Of a stretch of 64,000 nucleotides of DNA, positions 1 through 11,470 are shown piece by piece. The notes beneath the pieces were generated by a model. It worked only from the letters and a program-made list of their open reading frames with translations, was not told the origin of the DNA and did not search any database. This DNA comes from Prinia subflava (Eukaryota; Chordata; Aves; Passeriformes; Cisticolidae): the NCBI RefSeq assembly GCF_021018805.1, contig NC_086259.1, forward strand, positions 5,332,001 through 5,396,000, written 5' to 3'. The stretch's first letter is position 1; every line of letters begins with the position of its first letter. Position numbers and translations under genes: made by a program.

Positions 1-3000
1 CTTGAGGGGGTTATGAAATTTAAACAGCAAAGGTGGCCTTCTAATATCCAGAATCAAAGCAAATCTATTACATGTGAGAATATTTTCAAGTGGCCTGTTC
101 AGAGAGTAGGCTGCCAAGGAGGAGTAATCTGTAGTCAAGGTTTCCCTATACAGAGATGACAAAGAATTTTCCATAAGAGTGAGAACAGGGCATTTTGAAA
201 CTGGACACAGCTAAGCTGGGAGCTACAGATCATATCAAATACACATACAGTATTTATTTCTTCACTATAATTTCAGACACTCTGCTCAGTTTGACTGCTG
301 CAAATGGTAAACTGAGAGTAGTGCCAATAATGAGTGCCTTGATTAGAAAGAAGCTTCAAACAGGTAGTTGCATTCATGCTGTTGATTTTAGCAAAACTAC
401 GCTAATTCTGTTTAAATGTGGAAAACTGCATGAGAGTCAACCAATAAATGTGTCAGCTAGAGAGGGCCACCTTCCACTGGGAGTTAGAAAAGCAAGGCTT
501 TTCTCAGGATACGGAGCTCACAGGTGTCTAGGAAATACAGCAGGGAACTGATGGAAGGCAGGTCCTGCTGACTACATCAAATAGGGGTCAGGTAGCCTCA
601 AGGCACTAACAGTTCCCAAACAGAACTACTATTTAATGTCACTTAAGGTTGTGGCTATGCCCATTAATGCACTGGAACAGATTTTCTACATTATCCCAAG
701 TGTCACCAGCCCCAAGCTGAAGAGACACCTGTGAGACTACAAAGAAACAAGAAAAAATCTCCCTTTATTAGCTACTGTGCTCCCTCACCAAGAGAACACT
801 AAACTAGTTGCATTAATAAAATGGACCCTCTCTAGTAAGAACATCCTGTCATATGGTGCATGCAAGCTGGTTTTAGCTCATTTTGCAAGTAGGATTAATT
901 TTTAGACATTTCAGACTTTCCTGTTAATCTCAGATAATAATGCAGTTTGGTAGACTAATCAGATTACAGGGAATGTCAGCATGATTTGATTTTAAATGAG
1001 GTGAAGCACGTTACTGGAACTATCACCCTCTTGTTTTAGGAAAGGATGACCTGTGAGAGTGACAGGGTTCACCACATCTCAACAGCTGCAGATCTCTCCT
1101 TCAAGGTCCTTTTAAAAAAGATGCTTTGTTTATTCTGCCTTATCTCTGACTGACATTATCTGACAGCAAGTTATAACATGAATTTTAGTAAGATGTGGAC
1201 TTTGTCACAACAATGTATTATGTAAACAAACACTGTGTAAGAAAATGGAATATAAACGTACCTTTTATACATACACCACTGATTTCCCACCTGCTACAAC
1301 CAAGTATCTGATGTATGCTTTCAGTTCAAACCCCCACTATTCTACCTAGTTCTTCCCATTAATTTGACTCATGAGCATGAGCTTCCCTTTTGCATCTCCC
1401 TCATTCCCCATGTCTTTACTCTCAGTGCTTACAGCAGGCCTCAACCTCATGTTATTTCTGGTTAATGTGATTAGGTGAGAACCTGGGACTGTGCTGTCAG
1501 TGCATTAGCAGAAGGAAGTAATGCTTCCTGCAGGAAAGATGGCAGTTTCGACCTGTTAGAAGCAAGGCATGATCTGACTGGAAGATGAAAACAGAGCAAG
1601 CCAAACTGCAGCAGTAACACCAACTCACTCTGCAAGAGCATAGAGGGGGATTATGGCTCGTGGACTGCAGGTAAGGAGGCATAACGTCCTTGTGTTGGTT
1701 ATTTGCCTGAAGGGAGCTTTGGCTGGGGGGAAAGGTCAGCTTCAGCAAAAATAGCAGAACATTCGAAATACTGACTAATGAAAGGCTTTGGTTCTTGTAT
1801 TTACTTGGCAGAAAAGATGGCTTTCAGAGCAGAGGCATCTTGATAGACTCTTTCCTACAGATGCATGACATTATTTGACTTTAATGTCAAATACCTCTAT
1901 TTAGATTCTTTCATTCTGTGCTGATGAAACAATAGTTACGAATTTCTCTACTGTACAAAATTGCTGTGGTTCATTTTGTTGTTTTTTCCCTTAAGCTCAG
2001 AAACCTACATCAGTAATTGAACAACTAATTCCTCAAGTTATAAACTCACGATTTAAAAATGTCATGATTTTCTATGATAGTTCAGTAGACTGCTTTATTC
2101 TTATGGGCTGTCACTGTGTTATTCCGCATATGCCACAATGCAAAGGCTTTAATGAGCCTGTAAGGCAGATTGCTGTGGTGATACCGTGCTCAAACTGATG
2201 CAGTCCTTAAAGTTCTGCTTTTGAACCTTTCATTCGGCTTTAAAAAATGCTTCACACAGAGGATATTGTTGTAGCAGCTACTGTTTGTACCCAAGACTCT
2301 CAGTGAGCAGAGTTGTTAAACCAAGTAACAGCTGCCAAGCTGCACTGCTGGAGTAGCTCTAAGCAGTAATGACTATTCACACCTGTATGCCTCAAGATGA
2401 CCTTTATTGCACAGTTACATCCACACAGACAAAGCTCATCCTTCACTTGAGCTGAAGCAGTTGTGGTGTCACTCATCAAGTGCAGCACAAAGCTCAGCTT
2501 TGGCAAGCAGGCTGACCTTTTACTTGCTGTACAGAAGAAATGCTGTGCATTTGTAAATGCAAAAGCAGGTTGTAAAGCTGAAGTCCATTCAATACTGCAA
2601 TCGGTATCATGATTAGGCAAAAGAAGCTGCTCAAGTTGCAGGGAGCATTATCACTGCATTTAAGTTGCAGTTAAGTAGAATGCAATAGACATGGGAATCT
2701 TGGAGACAAAACAAACCGAAACCCAACAATAAAACAAACAGCACTTTTTATACTGGTGTCAGTGACTATCCTTAAAGGTGCCTTTTTTTTGATACTTCAA
2801 ATGATAATAATGATAATAAATAACATGATAATAATGTTTATGTGTTGTAGTAGTCTCAAATAATCCTAGTCTTTGACCAGTGCTTCTAATGAAGTCAGAA
2901 TCTCCTACCGTGCCTGTGTGTTCACTGCTAGCAGCCTCCCAGAGGCAGAATTGGGCCGGTTTTGTGCTGCCCAGCTGGGTCAACAGAGCATCAAACCAGG

Positions 3001-4797
3001 AGCAGCTCTGCACTCACTACAGCTGCTCTCAGTGCTGCGGAGCAGCCCGACCCACGGCCGATCCCAGTGTCACTGCCAGCGCCTGTCCAGGAGCAATGAG
3101 GCACGAACAAACCTGATCTAAAACCAATCCTGTACTTAAGCTTTCCCTTCACTGACTTCAGCCACGAAGAAACTGGCACCTAAACCAGGCAGAACGGCAC
3201 TGCTGCCACCCAGGGCTCAGCTTCAAGGTTATTCTGCCTGTTCTTGGACCACTAGGGACAATCAATTTTGAGGACTTGCAGAATATGCTTAGTCCAGCCA
3301 GGATGAGCTTCTATATCCATTGGCTTGTGCTACTATAATCTATTCTTTGAAATTTCCTTTAACACCTGTCTCTAGTTTTATCTTGAAATGCAGGAAGCTA
3401 TTTGTGGTCAATTTAAAATAAATGGCAGTAATTAGTTATTTCATTTTTGGCTGCCATGAGTTTTGCAAGTATTAACCTACTACTGTTTCCTACAGTCGAG
3501 TTTTCTTTTCTTCCTTAGCACTCATCTCTCTCATGCCAGAGAAAAGTAGAGTTAAAAATAATTCATCTGTCTAAAGAGTTTACAGGTGTTAACTTGTTGT
3601 TAGCAATACTTTATGCTATTACTGCCAAATCCACAGCTCTGTGCTTTTAGCAAGGTGCTTTACTGAGTTCTGTAGAGTGTAACTGGTATGTAGATAACCT
3701 ATTTTTCACTAGAGAAGCTTTGAGTCAGCTCTGAATTTTTCTTTTAGTTAGATCTGTCTTTTTAACGATAGCAGGGCAGTTTCAGGTGTGACAAAATCTC
3801 AAATTCCAGGAGGTTTTCATCATTTATTTCTAAAACTTACATATTAATCTTATTCACAATTCTACTTCCTTATATTTTTCCTTGCCTGGTTTTGTACCAC
3901 CACTTTATAAATGAACAAAGCATGAATCAAGGTCTTGAAGGGAGGTAGAATCCAAAGACACAGGTCTGTTTGGGGCCAGAAGAGAAACCCAAATGGAGAT
4001 TCTGGAGCCTCTAGACCTGCAGACACCTCTGGGTGCAACAGCCTGAAAGCAGCATGTTGAACAAAGAGCTGTAATCCTAAATCCTGGAGGCAGAAGGGTT
4101 AAGGTCCAGGTCTGTGGGACGTGGCCATGGCCAGTTCCTAACCACGCTGAGGAGCACTCTGGTCCAGGGGCAAACAGCACATCTGCTTCCCACCTACGGG
4201 CACCCTCTGCAGCTTCCCCTCTTCCCAGTGCCATCCCAGAGCTTCTCCTTTGGGGTGCCCCATCTCCCCTGTCCTCTGAGACAGCTAATGGCCAGAATGT
4301 CAAAAGTTCAGCTGTGAATTCGTGCTTGGGAGGCAAAGTGTTCTCTTTTACACGGTGGAAAACAAGGGTCAAGGTAGAGCAGCATCCTAGAGTCACATCC
4401 TGACTGTAATCCCAATCCCTTGCCTTACATTTTAATTTTCACTTGCCTACCACATAAGCAAGCTACTGAGCTCTGCAGAAGGGCAGATGGAACAAGAGGG
4501 GAGGTTGTTATTGTTTTGTGTGGCTTATTTAATGAATTGATGATGGCCAAGAATTTATTTCATAATGACTGGGGCAAAGTACTTGTTATCCCTTCACAAC
4601 TCTATTCACAGGCCACCAGCTCCTGAGTTACCAGATTGTGAACTGTTCTAGCAGAAAGATCAGAAATTCTCAGAAGTATTTTTATTTTGACACATTATTA
4701 CAGAGGGGGAAATTTTTCTTCACACTTTCAGAGACTGGAAGCCTTTTCTTGTATGGTTTTGTTGCTAGTTTTAGACCTACTTCCCTTTTCCTTGCAG
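1..4797. other. Non-coding stretch, no recognisable gene
   Basis: AT-rich sequence with short open frames that look like chance. A small ATAATG-type simple repeat lies at about 2797-2850. The first coding exon of the HPRT-like gene that begins at 4798 should lie here or further upstream, but I see no CpG-rich start or nine-codon exon resembling HPRT1 exon 1. Confidence 0.5.
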
Positions 4798-4904
4798 CTA
4801 AGAGATGAGGAAAGCGGCTACAACAAAAATCTGTTTTGCGTTCCTAAGCATTACGAAGAAGATTTAGAAAGAGTCTTCGTTCCTCATGGATTCATCCTGG
4901 ACAG
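4798..4904 (+). CDS. HPRT-like exon 2
   Basis: 107 bp after CTTGCAG, ending before gtatca. Starts at a codon boundary and encodes the N-terminal strand region including [16 protein letters not shown]. Same length as HPRT1 exon 2. Confidence 0.85.
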
Positions 4905-7900
4905 GTATCAGGGTAAACAGAAAAGAATAGGGCTAGTGATGCCAATTTTTGTCCCTCCAAATGAAAAGACTTGAGGTCCTGGCCTGTGCAGTCCTTGAAA
5001 CATGGAAACCCTGCAGCCCTAACACTCCTGTCCTAAAGGCTGGTACAAGAGGGGTTTATGGAGATGTTTCCTCTACAAGCCCAGTTAAAATTCCATGTTC
5101 CCTCAAAGATCTTTAAGTCCATCTATCCTGCAATATTTAGGTTTGTGGATTAAATCGGCTTGTGCTGTGCAAATACGTAACTAACTTTCCTATGACTTGC
5201 TGTGGTCACAATTTGCTAGTTATAAATCCTAACAGCAAGATCACTATTTTTACTTGAACATTGCTTAATATATGGACAAACAACTATGACACACAGAACA
5301 CTTTCCAGAATTTCCTTTTTTTTTTTTTTTTCCTCCCAGGACAGAATGCTTGGCTGGAGATGTCATGCAAGACATGAGAAGTCATCACCTTGTTGCACTC
5401 TGTGTCCTTAAAGGAGGCTATAAATTGTTTGCTGATTTGCTGGAGCATATGACAGCACTAAATCAAAATGATGATAAATCTGTGCCTGTTACTGTGGATT
5501 CTGTCAGAATAAAAAGCTACTGCGTAAGCAACTTTCTTTTTTTTGGAAAATTGACTCTCTCTATAGACTGGCATTCTAAATACTGGTACTTTGCATGACA
5601 GCCCCACAAAAATTGAGTTTATGCATACCTTCTGTTCAAATGACACATTAAAAAGGAACTGATTCACTGATCTGAGCCAAAGGGTGGGTATTATACATTC
5701 ACTGGAATAAACATATAGTAGAACACTCAACATGACAAAGCCAGGGGCAGATCTGAATCTCCCTCCTCTTGCAAAAAGCAGGAGTAGCACACCTTTCAAA
5801 CCAATACAGGATAACATTTTTGGACATGTTTATGTGACTTCCATCACTTCTTTCTCTTTCTAGAACGATTCACCTGCAGAAAAAATCAGTTTTATTGCAG
5901 AGGAACCGTCCACACTAAATGGGAAGGTATGAATTAGCATCTTGGGTTTTTAAAGGGGAACAACTGTTCTTGAAATCCATCTTCATTAAGATTTTGATAC
6001 TGCATACTTCCAGCCACTTAACACTGATTTAAAATGCTTGGCTCTTAAACAGTGGATAATTCCCACTGATCTCAGTGGAAACTTGACATGATCAGTAGTG
6101 AGTGCTCCCAAAGATCCTATTCTCCATTTTATCCCAGAACCCCCAGAACGGAACCGTTCTGAACTGACTCACGCAGGGTGGCTCTAGAATACTAGTGCTG
6201 TACATGGAGCAATATATAGACCTGACAGGGGTGCCTTTACCACCCTATTTTCAGCTTTCATAAATACTTACAGAAAGACTCTTCAGAAATCACCAAAGTC
6301 AGTAGTTCAAATGACAATCTCCTTTGAAAATCAATGCAACTTCCTTGTAACTGAGGGCTTTAGTGTGCTTTTTCTTGGCTGTGTAATTTGCTGGAAATTG
6401 CCATTTAAGTCTTTTCTTTCCCTTCTTTCCCTACGTAATCTCTTCCAGAATGTGTTAGTAGTAGAGGTAAGTCATGACTGAAGGAGGGGTGGAATGACAC
6501 AGATTTTTTCACCCTTCTTTTCAAATTAATACATTTTACCTGTAAAATAATAATCAATTACGCTACTGTGCTGCCAGATTGGTATGCTCTAATTTAATCC
6601 ACTGACAGTCTGCTTTTCCTTTCCAACTTGAAGGATAACTCATTTTTTTCTCTCTCTCAGGACATTACTGAGACGTGTAGAATAATGAAAGCACTGCAGT
6701 CAAAAATAAAAGACAAGAAACCAAGGATGGTAAAAGTTGCAAGGTACAAGGATATAGCCACTAACTAACATGTGCAGATCATTTGGGTGAAAAGTAGGTG
6801 TATGCTGACAGGTACTTGGCTTGAAGGTTGAGGGGGAGGAAGCAAATGCAGGAAGTAATCCTCATCCAGCTGCTGAAAAATGCCGTGTTTTTTAAACTGG
6901 GAAATTTACCCGTGCACTACCATCTTCACTGCTCAGATTAATAAAAAAAGACTTTATGGCTCTTTCTATGTAGTCCATAAAGTCTGATGGATTCCCTGGT
7001 TCTGATTTTATGTTTGAAGGAAATTCATTTCTTTCCAAAGGTTTTCGAACACCACCTCAGTTGCCTCAATAGTAGAATGATGACACTTGGAGAATTTCTT
7101 AATATCCTCAACTGTAGAAGTTTCCAGAATCTGAGAGTGTGTCAGCACTTGGAAGATGACCTCAAGTAGCATTCTAGATCTGCTTTTGGTAGATATCTAA
7201 AAGGAAATCTTGTGGAATATCCCTGTGTGTGTCATGTAACCACAATGCTTAATAAAAAGAGTTGCTTTATGCACCAGTTATTCAGACAGTCCTTGTAGTG
7301 ACTGTCCAGGAGGTTCTCAGTTTCTTCTGAAGTGCACAAGCAAACCAAGAATAGATCTGATTCTGCACAAGAAATTGTCCTTTTCTCCCTCCCTCCCTCC
7401 CTCCCCACTGAAATCATTACCAGCCACTTGCACGTGCTTCCCCCTCTGTGCTCTTCAGTATCCTGAGGCATTGCTGCCTGGAAGGGCAATGACCTGAGAC
7501 ACAGGATTGAAGGGAACTGAATACAAAGTAGAGCCACTTGGCCATAAAGAATGAACCTAGATCAGAGCCTTTGCTTCTCCCTCCACTACAAGGCTGAGCA
7601 CTAGTTCTTTCTGTGCAATAATCTCACTGTTTTAATTTAAGTGCTTGATTTTGGAAGCTTATGGGGAGGTGTGGCAGAAGGGAAGTCTACAGCTTAGAGC
7701 AAGACGTATTTTAAAAACCAACCTTCTCTGCTCTGCCTTACAGCCTGCTCGTTAAAAGGACATGTCAGAGTCCAGGTTACAGACCAGACTGTAAGTATTG
7801 TGTTTTTCTAGTATTTTTTTTCTGTATTTTCCAAAACACAGTCTTACAAGTTCACTTCAGGCAGCACATCTGACAACTGGCACATAAGTTTCATGAAGGC

Positions 7901-8518
7901 CAAGAGAAATGGGGAGAAACTACATAAAACTTGTGAACTAATGACCAGCTGTGCCATCCTGAGACCTCATGACCACCACCTTTTTTTCCTCTGGTTGGCC
8001 TGAGTGCAGGTTTAGCCATTGATACACAAATGTAACTATTGAGATAGCAGAAACAGAATCAGACCTTAACTCTTTTGCTTTGCTTTGACCCTAGAAGGCA
8101 TTTGTTTTGACTCTGCATTATTAAACTTGCCTTGTTTCCAAACTGAAAAGTTCTATTGAAAAGTTCATCTACCCTCATTCAAGTAAAATCTCATTCCTTG
8201 TCTCCTCTCCCAGGATTAACTCATAGCTAGGTTTTAAACAATTCTATTGTTAGTAAAAATCCTTCTCTTAACACCTTGAGATGGCAATACTTTAGATTCT
8301 CACCTCTGTCATCAATTTACAGTTCAGATTCTTAAGGAAGCACCCTGAAAGAGATGGTGCCTGTTGCTCTTAGCTCAAGTATATGTGGAATGCAAACTGT
8401 GCACACCACCGAAGTAGAAAAAGGACTGTATTTTCTTACAGACACAGGCTTTGAAATTCCAGATAAAATTGTGGTTGGGTGTGCTCTTGACTGTAATGAA
8501 TACTTCAGAGATCTGAGT
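4798..8518 (+). CDS. HPRT1/PRTFDC1-family gene, exons 2-8 (divergent, probably catalytically impaired)
   Basis: Spliced gene for a hypoxanthine-guanine phosphoribosyltransferase-like protein; true family members convert hypoxanthine or guanine plus PRPP to IMP or GMP in the cytosol. Seven exons join in frame: 4798-4904, 5340-5523, 5864-5926, 6449-6466, 6661-6743, 7744-7790 and 8442-8518. Their lengths (107, 184, 63, 18, 83, 47, 77 bp) match HPRT1 exons 2-8 except that exon 4 is one codon short, and every exon has AG/GT borders. Conserved pieces are the LKGGYK loop, the K-S-Y of the flexible loop, SLLVKRT and the purine-pocket segment ending NEYFRD. The PRPP loop reads E-D-I-T-E-T-C-R-I: the catalytic-base aspartate position is Glu, and the glycine, lysine and threonine of the phosphate loop are changed. 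Frames are open throughout, so this is not an obvious pseudogene. Exon 1 and the last exon were not found. It could be an HPRT1-like or PRTFDC1-like paralogue. Confidence 0.85.
5340..5523 (+). CDS. HPRT-like exon 3
   Basis: 184 bp, exactly the HPRT1 exon 3 length, after a long T-rich polypyrimidine tract. Encodes the pyrophosphate-binding loop LKGGYK and the start of the flexible loop (RIKSYC). Donor gtaagc. Confidence 0.88.
5864..5926 (+). CDS. HPRT-like exon 4
   Basis: 63 bp between TTTCTAG and gtatga. One codon shorter than the 66-bp HPRT1 exon 4. The usual I-G-G-D-D-L-S-T-L is changed to I-A-E-E-P-S-T-L. Confidence 0.8.
6449..6466 (+). CDS. HPRT-like micro-exon 5 (18 bp)
   Basis: 18-bp exon encoding N-V-L-V-V-E, the strand leading into the PRPP loop. 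Flanked by TTCCAG and gtaagt. The 18-bp size is diagnostic of the HPRT1 gene structure. Confidence 0.82.
6661..6743 (+). CDS. HPRT-like exon 6 (degraded PRPP loop)
   Basis: 83 bp, the HPRT1 exon 6 length. Encodes [10 protein letters not shown] at the PRPP 5'-phosphate loop, which departs from the family D-T-G-K/R-T pattern, followed by a helix and MVKVA. Confidence 0.85.
7744..7790 (+). CDS. HPRT-like exon 7
   Basis: 47 bp between TTACAG and gtaagt, encoding SLLVKRT and Y-R-P-D. The conserved lysine of LLVKRT is kept. Confidence 0.85.
8442..8518 (+). CDS. HPRT-like exon 8
   Basis: 77 bp after TTACAG, with donor gttagt. Encodes G-F-E-I-P-D and [10 protein letters not shown]; the family tyrosine in A-L-D-Y is Cys here. 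The terminal exon that should follow was not identified in the next kilobase. Confidence 0.82.
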
Positions 8519-9689
8519 GTTAGTACATGCACATTCCTCCACTGCCAGGTATCAGGTACCTACCCACCACAGGTACCCAGCAAGCATATTTGTTTCTACT
8601 CAGAGCTTCTCAACAATTGAAACCCCTTCAATTCCAGCTAGAAACTTCCATTAAAAGAGCAAAACCCTTTTTAAGGTGCCTAGTTGGTGATGCAATGTAG
8701 GTGCATAAGAAATGTTGGTGCTTCAACTTTTTATAGTTCTACTCCACAAATCTCATGGCTCAGCCATGCTGCAGGGCACTGTGAACCCTCAAGATGGTGA
8801 ACAGCATACAATTTGCAGCCCCCTCTGAAAATAACTTGTAATTTGACTTTAATTGGATATTTGTCTGTCTTAGTTCAATCCTATGTTGCTCTTCTGTCAC
8901 CAGGTCTTTGAAGCACCAGGCAGGGATTCTGTGGGAAGGTTTTCCACACACTTAGGGATAACGTGTCTGTAAGACCTCTCTTCCCTTATTCCATTACAGC
9001 CTCCTTAGGCTGCACAGAGCAGTAGACTTGGAAACACCATAAACTAATAGGGTTGATCTTTTTTTTTTCTTTTGTTTTCAAAAGTACTTTCTTAATTTTG
9101 GTTAACTCTGAACAGTTCTAAGTCTTTTTACTAAGACAAACCAGTTCTGCTAAAGACACAATCTGTGCTATTGCTCAGCAGCATGGAGTATGCAGAAATT
9201 TAACAAACCTAAGTTCTTTAGGCTATATAAACCTATATGTTGCAGATAAACTTGGAAAGAATATTAAAATCTCGGGTTTACTGCAAGTAGGAAACTTGGA
9301 ACAATTATGGTTCTAGTGTGTTTTTATTACAGTGCTGGGAATACAACTGAAAATCAGCCTTGCATCTAATTTGAAGATAGATGTTGATAAATGCTGTAGA
9401 TTTGTGTGGGGGGGGGGGGGTGTGGGTTTTTTTAGCACATCTGTGTTCTGAAAGAGAATGCCAAAGAGAAATACAGCCTGTGATAATGTCAGTCTTCTGG
9501 AGCACTAATTCCTGGCTGCTGATGAGGTGGTAAACCATGACACCAGGAAATGACTTCTGCTGCTTGTGTGTCCCTGAGAAGAAGGAGAGGTAAATGTCAG
9601 TGCGCAGGGCCTGCAGCTCGCTGATTCCACGTGTGCTCTGCGCTGAACACCAAGTGTTGAGAGCCTGGGTTTTTGCCGCTGTGAAGGAG
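8519..9689. other. Non-coding spacer between HPRT-like gene and HYDIN promoter
   Basis: No coding exon recognised; the expected short final HPRT-like exon was looked for and not found. A G run lies at about 9407-9420. Confidence 0.4.
9439..9506 (+). repeat. Direct repeat copy 1 flanking the CpG island
   Basis: About 68 bp that recur imperfectly at 10783-10850. Shared landmarks in order are TCTGTG, CTCTGAAA or TTCTGAAA, ATGCCAAAG, AAATACAG, TGTGATAATG and CAGTCTT. The two copies bracket the CpG island and minisatellite. Confidence 0.7.
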
Positions 9690-10270
9690 CAGCTCGGAGC
9701 TGGGTGCGAGGCTCCGGCGATCCCGAGCGCTGCCGCCGTGCCCGTCACGTTCCGGGCCCCGGGGCGGATTCGTCCCGCTCCGCCCGGGGCCCGAGGGGGC
9801 ACCAAGGCTGCAACAGAGGGGACCGAGCGGGGAGCGAGGCGGGATCGAGCGGGAAACAAGGCGGGACCGAGGGGAGACCGAGCGGGGAGAGAGGGGAAAC
9901 TGAGGCGAGACCTAGGGGGAACGAGGGGAGACCGAGGCGAGATCGAGGGGGAATCGAGGGAGGAACTAGGCGGAATCGAGGGGGGCCCGAGGCCCGCCCA
10001 GCGCCACCGCCCCCGGCTCGGCCCGTCCCTCACAATCGAGGGTTCCGCGGTTGCCCGGTAACCGCGAACGCGGCCATGGCGTCGCTGGCGGTGCTGCGTT
10101 CTCGGTTGCCCGGTGCGGCCTCAGTTGCCCGAGATCGCGCTCCGGACTGGATGCTCCAGCCTGGGCGCCTGCAGGCGGCTACACTGGGCGATTGCCAAGT
10201 GAACTTTTCGCGGAGCACTGGTCCCTGCGAGCGAGTCCTGCACTCGCGGAGCATTGGTCTCCGTGAGTGT
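9690..10270 (+). promoter_or_regulatory. CpG island, probable HYDIN promoter
   Basis: CpG-dense block in otherwise AT-rich surroundings, about 2.2-2.8 kb upstream of the first HYDIN coding exon and on the same strand. It holds purine-rich GGGAC/CGAGG-type repeats (about 9810-9990), an RFX X-box at 10050-10062 and the start of the CCAAT minisatellite. The open frames running through it look like a consequence of high GC. Assignment to HYDIN rests on position and the cilia-type X-box; the transcription start is not visible. Confidence 0.6.
10050..10062 (+). promoter_or_regulatory. X-box (RFX-factor binding motif)
   Basis: GTTGCCCGGTAAC fits the X-box consensus GTNRCC-(0-3 nt)-RGYAAC bound by RFX factors, which drive motile-cilia genes together with FOXJ1. 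It lies in the CpG island upstream of HYDIN, a motile-cilia gene. GTTGCC half-sites occur again nearby (about 10106). Confidence 0.7.
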
Positions 10271-10720
10271 CGTGAACTCGCAGAGCATTGGTCTCTGTGA
10301 GTCAGTCTTCAACTCGCAGGGCATTGGTCTCCGTGAGTCGTGAACTCGCAGGGCATTGGTCTCTGCGAGTCCTGCACTCGCAGAGCATTGGTCTCTGCGA
10401 GTCCTGCACTCGCAGGGCATTGGTCTCTGCGAGTCCTGCACTCGCAGGGCATTGGTCTCTGCGAGTCCTGCACTCGCAGGGCATTGGTCTCTGCGAGTCC
10501 TGCACTCGCAGGGCATTGGTCCCTGTGAGTCGTGAACTCGCAGAGCATTGGTCTCTGCGAGTCCTGCACTCATAGGGCATTGGTCCCTGTGAGTCGTGAA
10601 CTCGCAGAGCATTGGTCTCTGCGAGTCCTGCACTCGCAGGGCATTGGTCCCTGTGAGTCCTGCACTCGCAGGGCATTGGTCCCTGTGAGTCGTGAACTCG
10701 CGGAGAATTCGTCTCTGCGA
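10214..10720 (+). repeat. 32-bp minisatellite, about 16 units, hairpin plus CCAAT box in each
   Basis: Tandem array of period 32 bp. A typical unit is a 10-bp inverted repeat (CTCTGCGAGT / ACTCGCAGAG) around the loop CCTGC, then CATTGGT. I count 14 units with intact ATTGG (inverted CCAAT) and two degenerate end units. A variant replaces the loop region with GTCGTGA. Because 32 is not a multiple of three, the array reads open in several frames on both strands and gives a false repetitive protein. Confidence 0.92.
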
Positions 10721-10782
10721 GGGAATCCTGAATTGCCTTTGAAGGTAAAGATTGACTGAAGTTGAACTTCTTGTTTTTGTCT

Positions 10783-10850
10783 CGTCTGTGCTCTGAAAAA
10801 GCATGCCAAAGGGAAATACAGGATGTGATAATGCCAGTCTTGTGGTGCAG
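10783..10850 (+). repeat. Direct repeat copy 2 flanking the minisatellite
   Basis: Partner of 9439-9506, in the same orientation about 1.34 kb downstream. See that entry for shared landmarks. Confidence 0.7.
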
Positions 10851-11384
10851 CAGTTCAGTGGCATGTACAGTTGAGTGGATGAACAATATATGCTGTAATG
10901 ATTGTGCTCTTTTTTTACTGAAGAAATGCAGCATTTCCTAAATATACTAGTCTACATGTTTTGCCCTTTAGTGATTACTTAAACTGCTGAAAGGTGAATG
11001 AGTTCTGTTCAAGTTTGAGTGGGTTTTTATGATGTGGTTATTCCAATTATTAGGGAAATGCTTCTGAATTAAGGCGCAAGCAAGACCACATACCAAAGTG
11101 AATAGTCTGGATTCTATGTAACAGTAAATGTGAAGAAGAGAGAAAGGAATAAAAAAGGGGTGGTGGGGTTGTGGGGAGGGGGATAGAAGGACAGAGATAG
11201 ATTAAGTAGAAAATATCACCAGTCCATGGATCCTATCCTCATACCATTAAATCCTCTTCTGGTCTTCTCTGGGGTGAGGTCTCACAAAACATAAGACTCC
11301 AATGAATTAATACAGATTTGGGCAAGGTGGGACTGCCCAGGTACCTCCCTGGGGCAGGGCAAGTTTGACTCTGTCTCTTGCTGC

Positions 11385-11470
11385 TTTCAAACAATATAAA
11401 ATCTTTAGCACCAGTGTATCCTTGGAGTCTGCCATGAGTTGGGTTCTGGATTTTCAGCTCTGTTGTTACT
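11385..11470 (+). repeat. Direct repeat pair, copy 1
   Basis: About 86 bp matching 12327-12416. Shared blocks in order are TTTCAAACA, TATAAAAT, TTTAGCACCAGT, TATCC, GAGTCTGC, TTGGGTTCTGG or TTTGGTTCTGG, and GGATTTTCAG. Origin unknown; possibly an old interspersed repeat. Confidence 0.75.

Noticed and set aside
3905..4396. 163-codon antisense frame before the HPRT-like gene
   Set aside because: No recognisable domain or splice structure; likely chance.
8996..9020. Possible last HPRT-like exon after TTACAG near 9.0 kb
   Set aside because: The required frame stops at the third codon and shows no similarity to the HPRT1 C-terminus.
10121..10934. Long repetitive open frames on both strands over 10.1-10.9 kb
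   Set aside because: They follow from a stop-free 32-bp tandem repeat read in cycling frames; no start context, splice sites or known domain.
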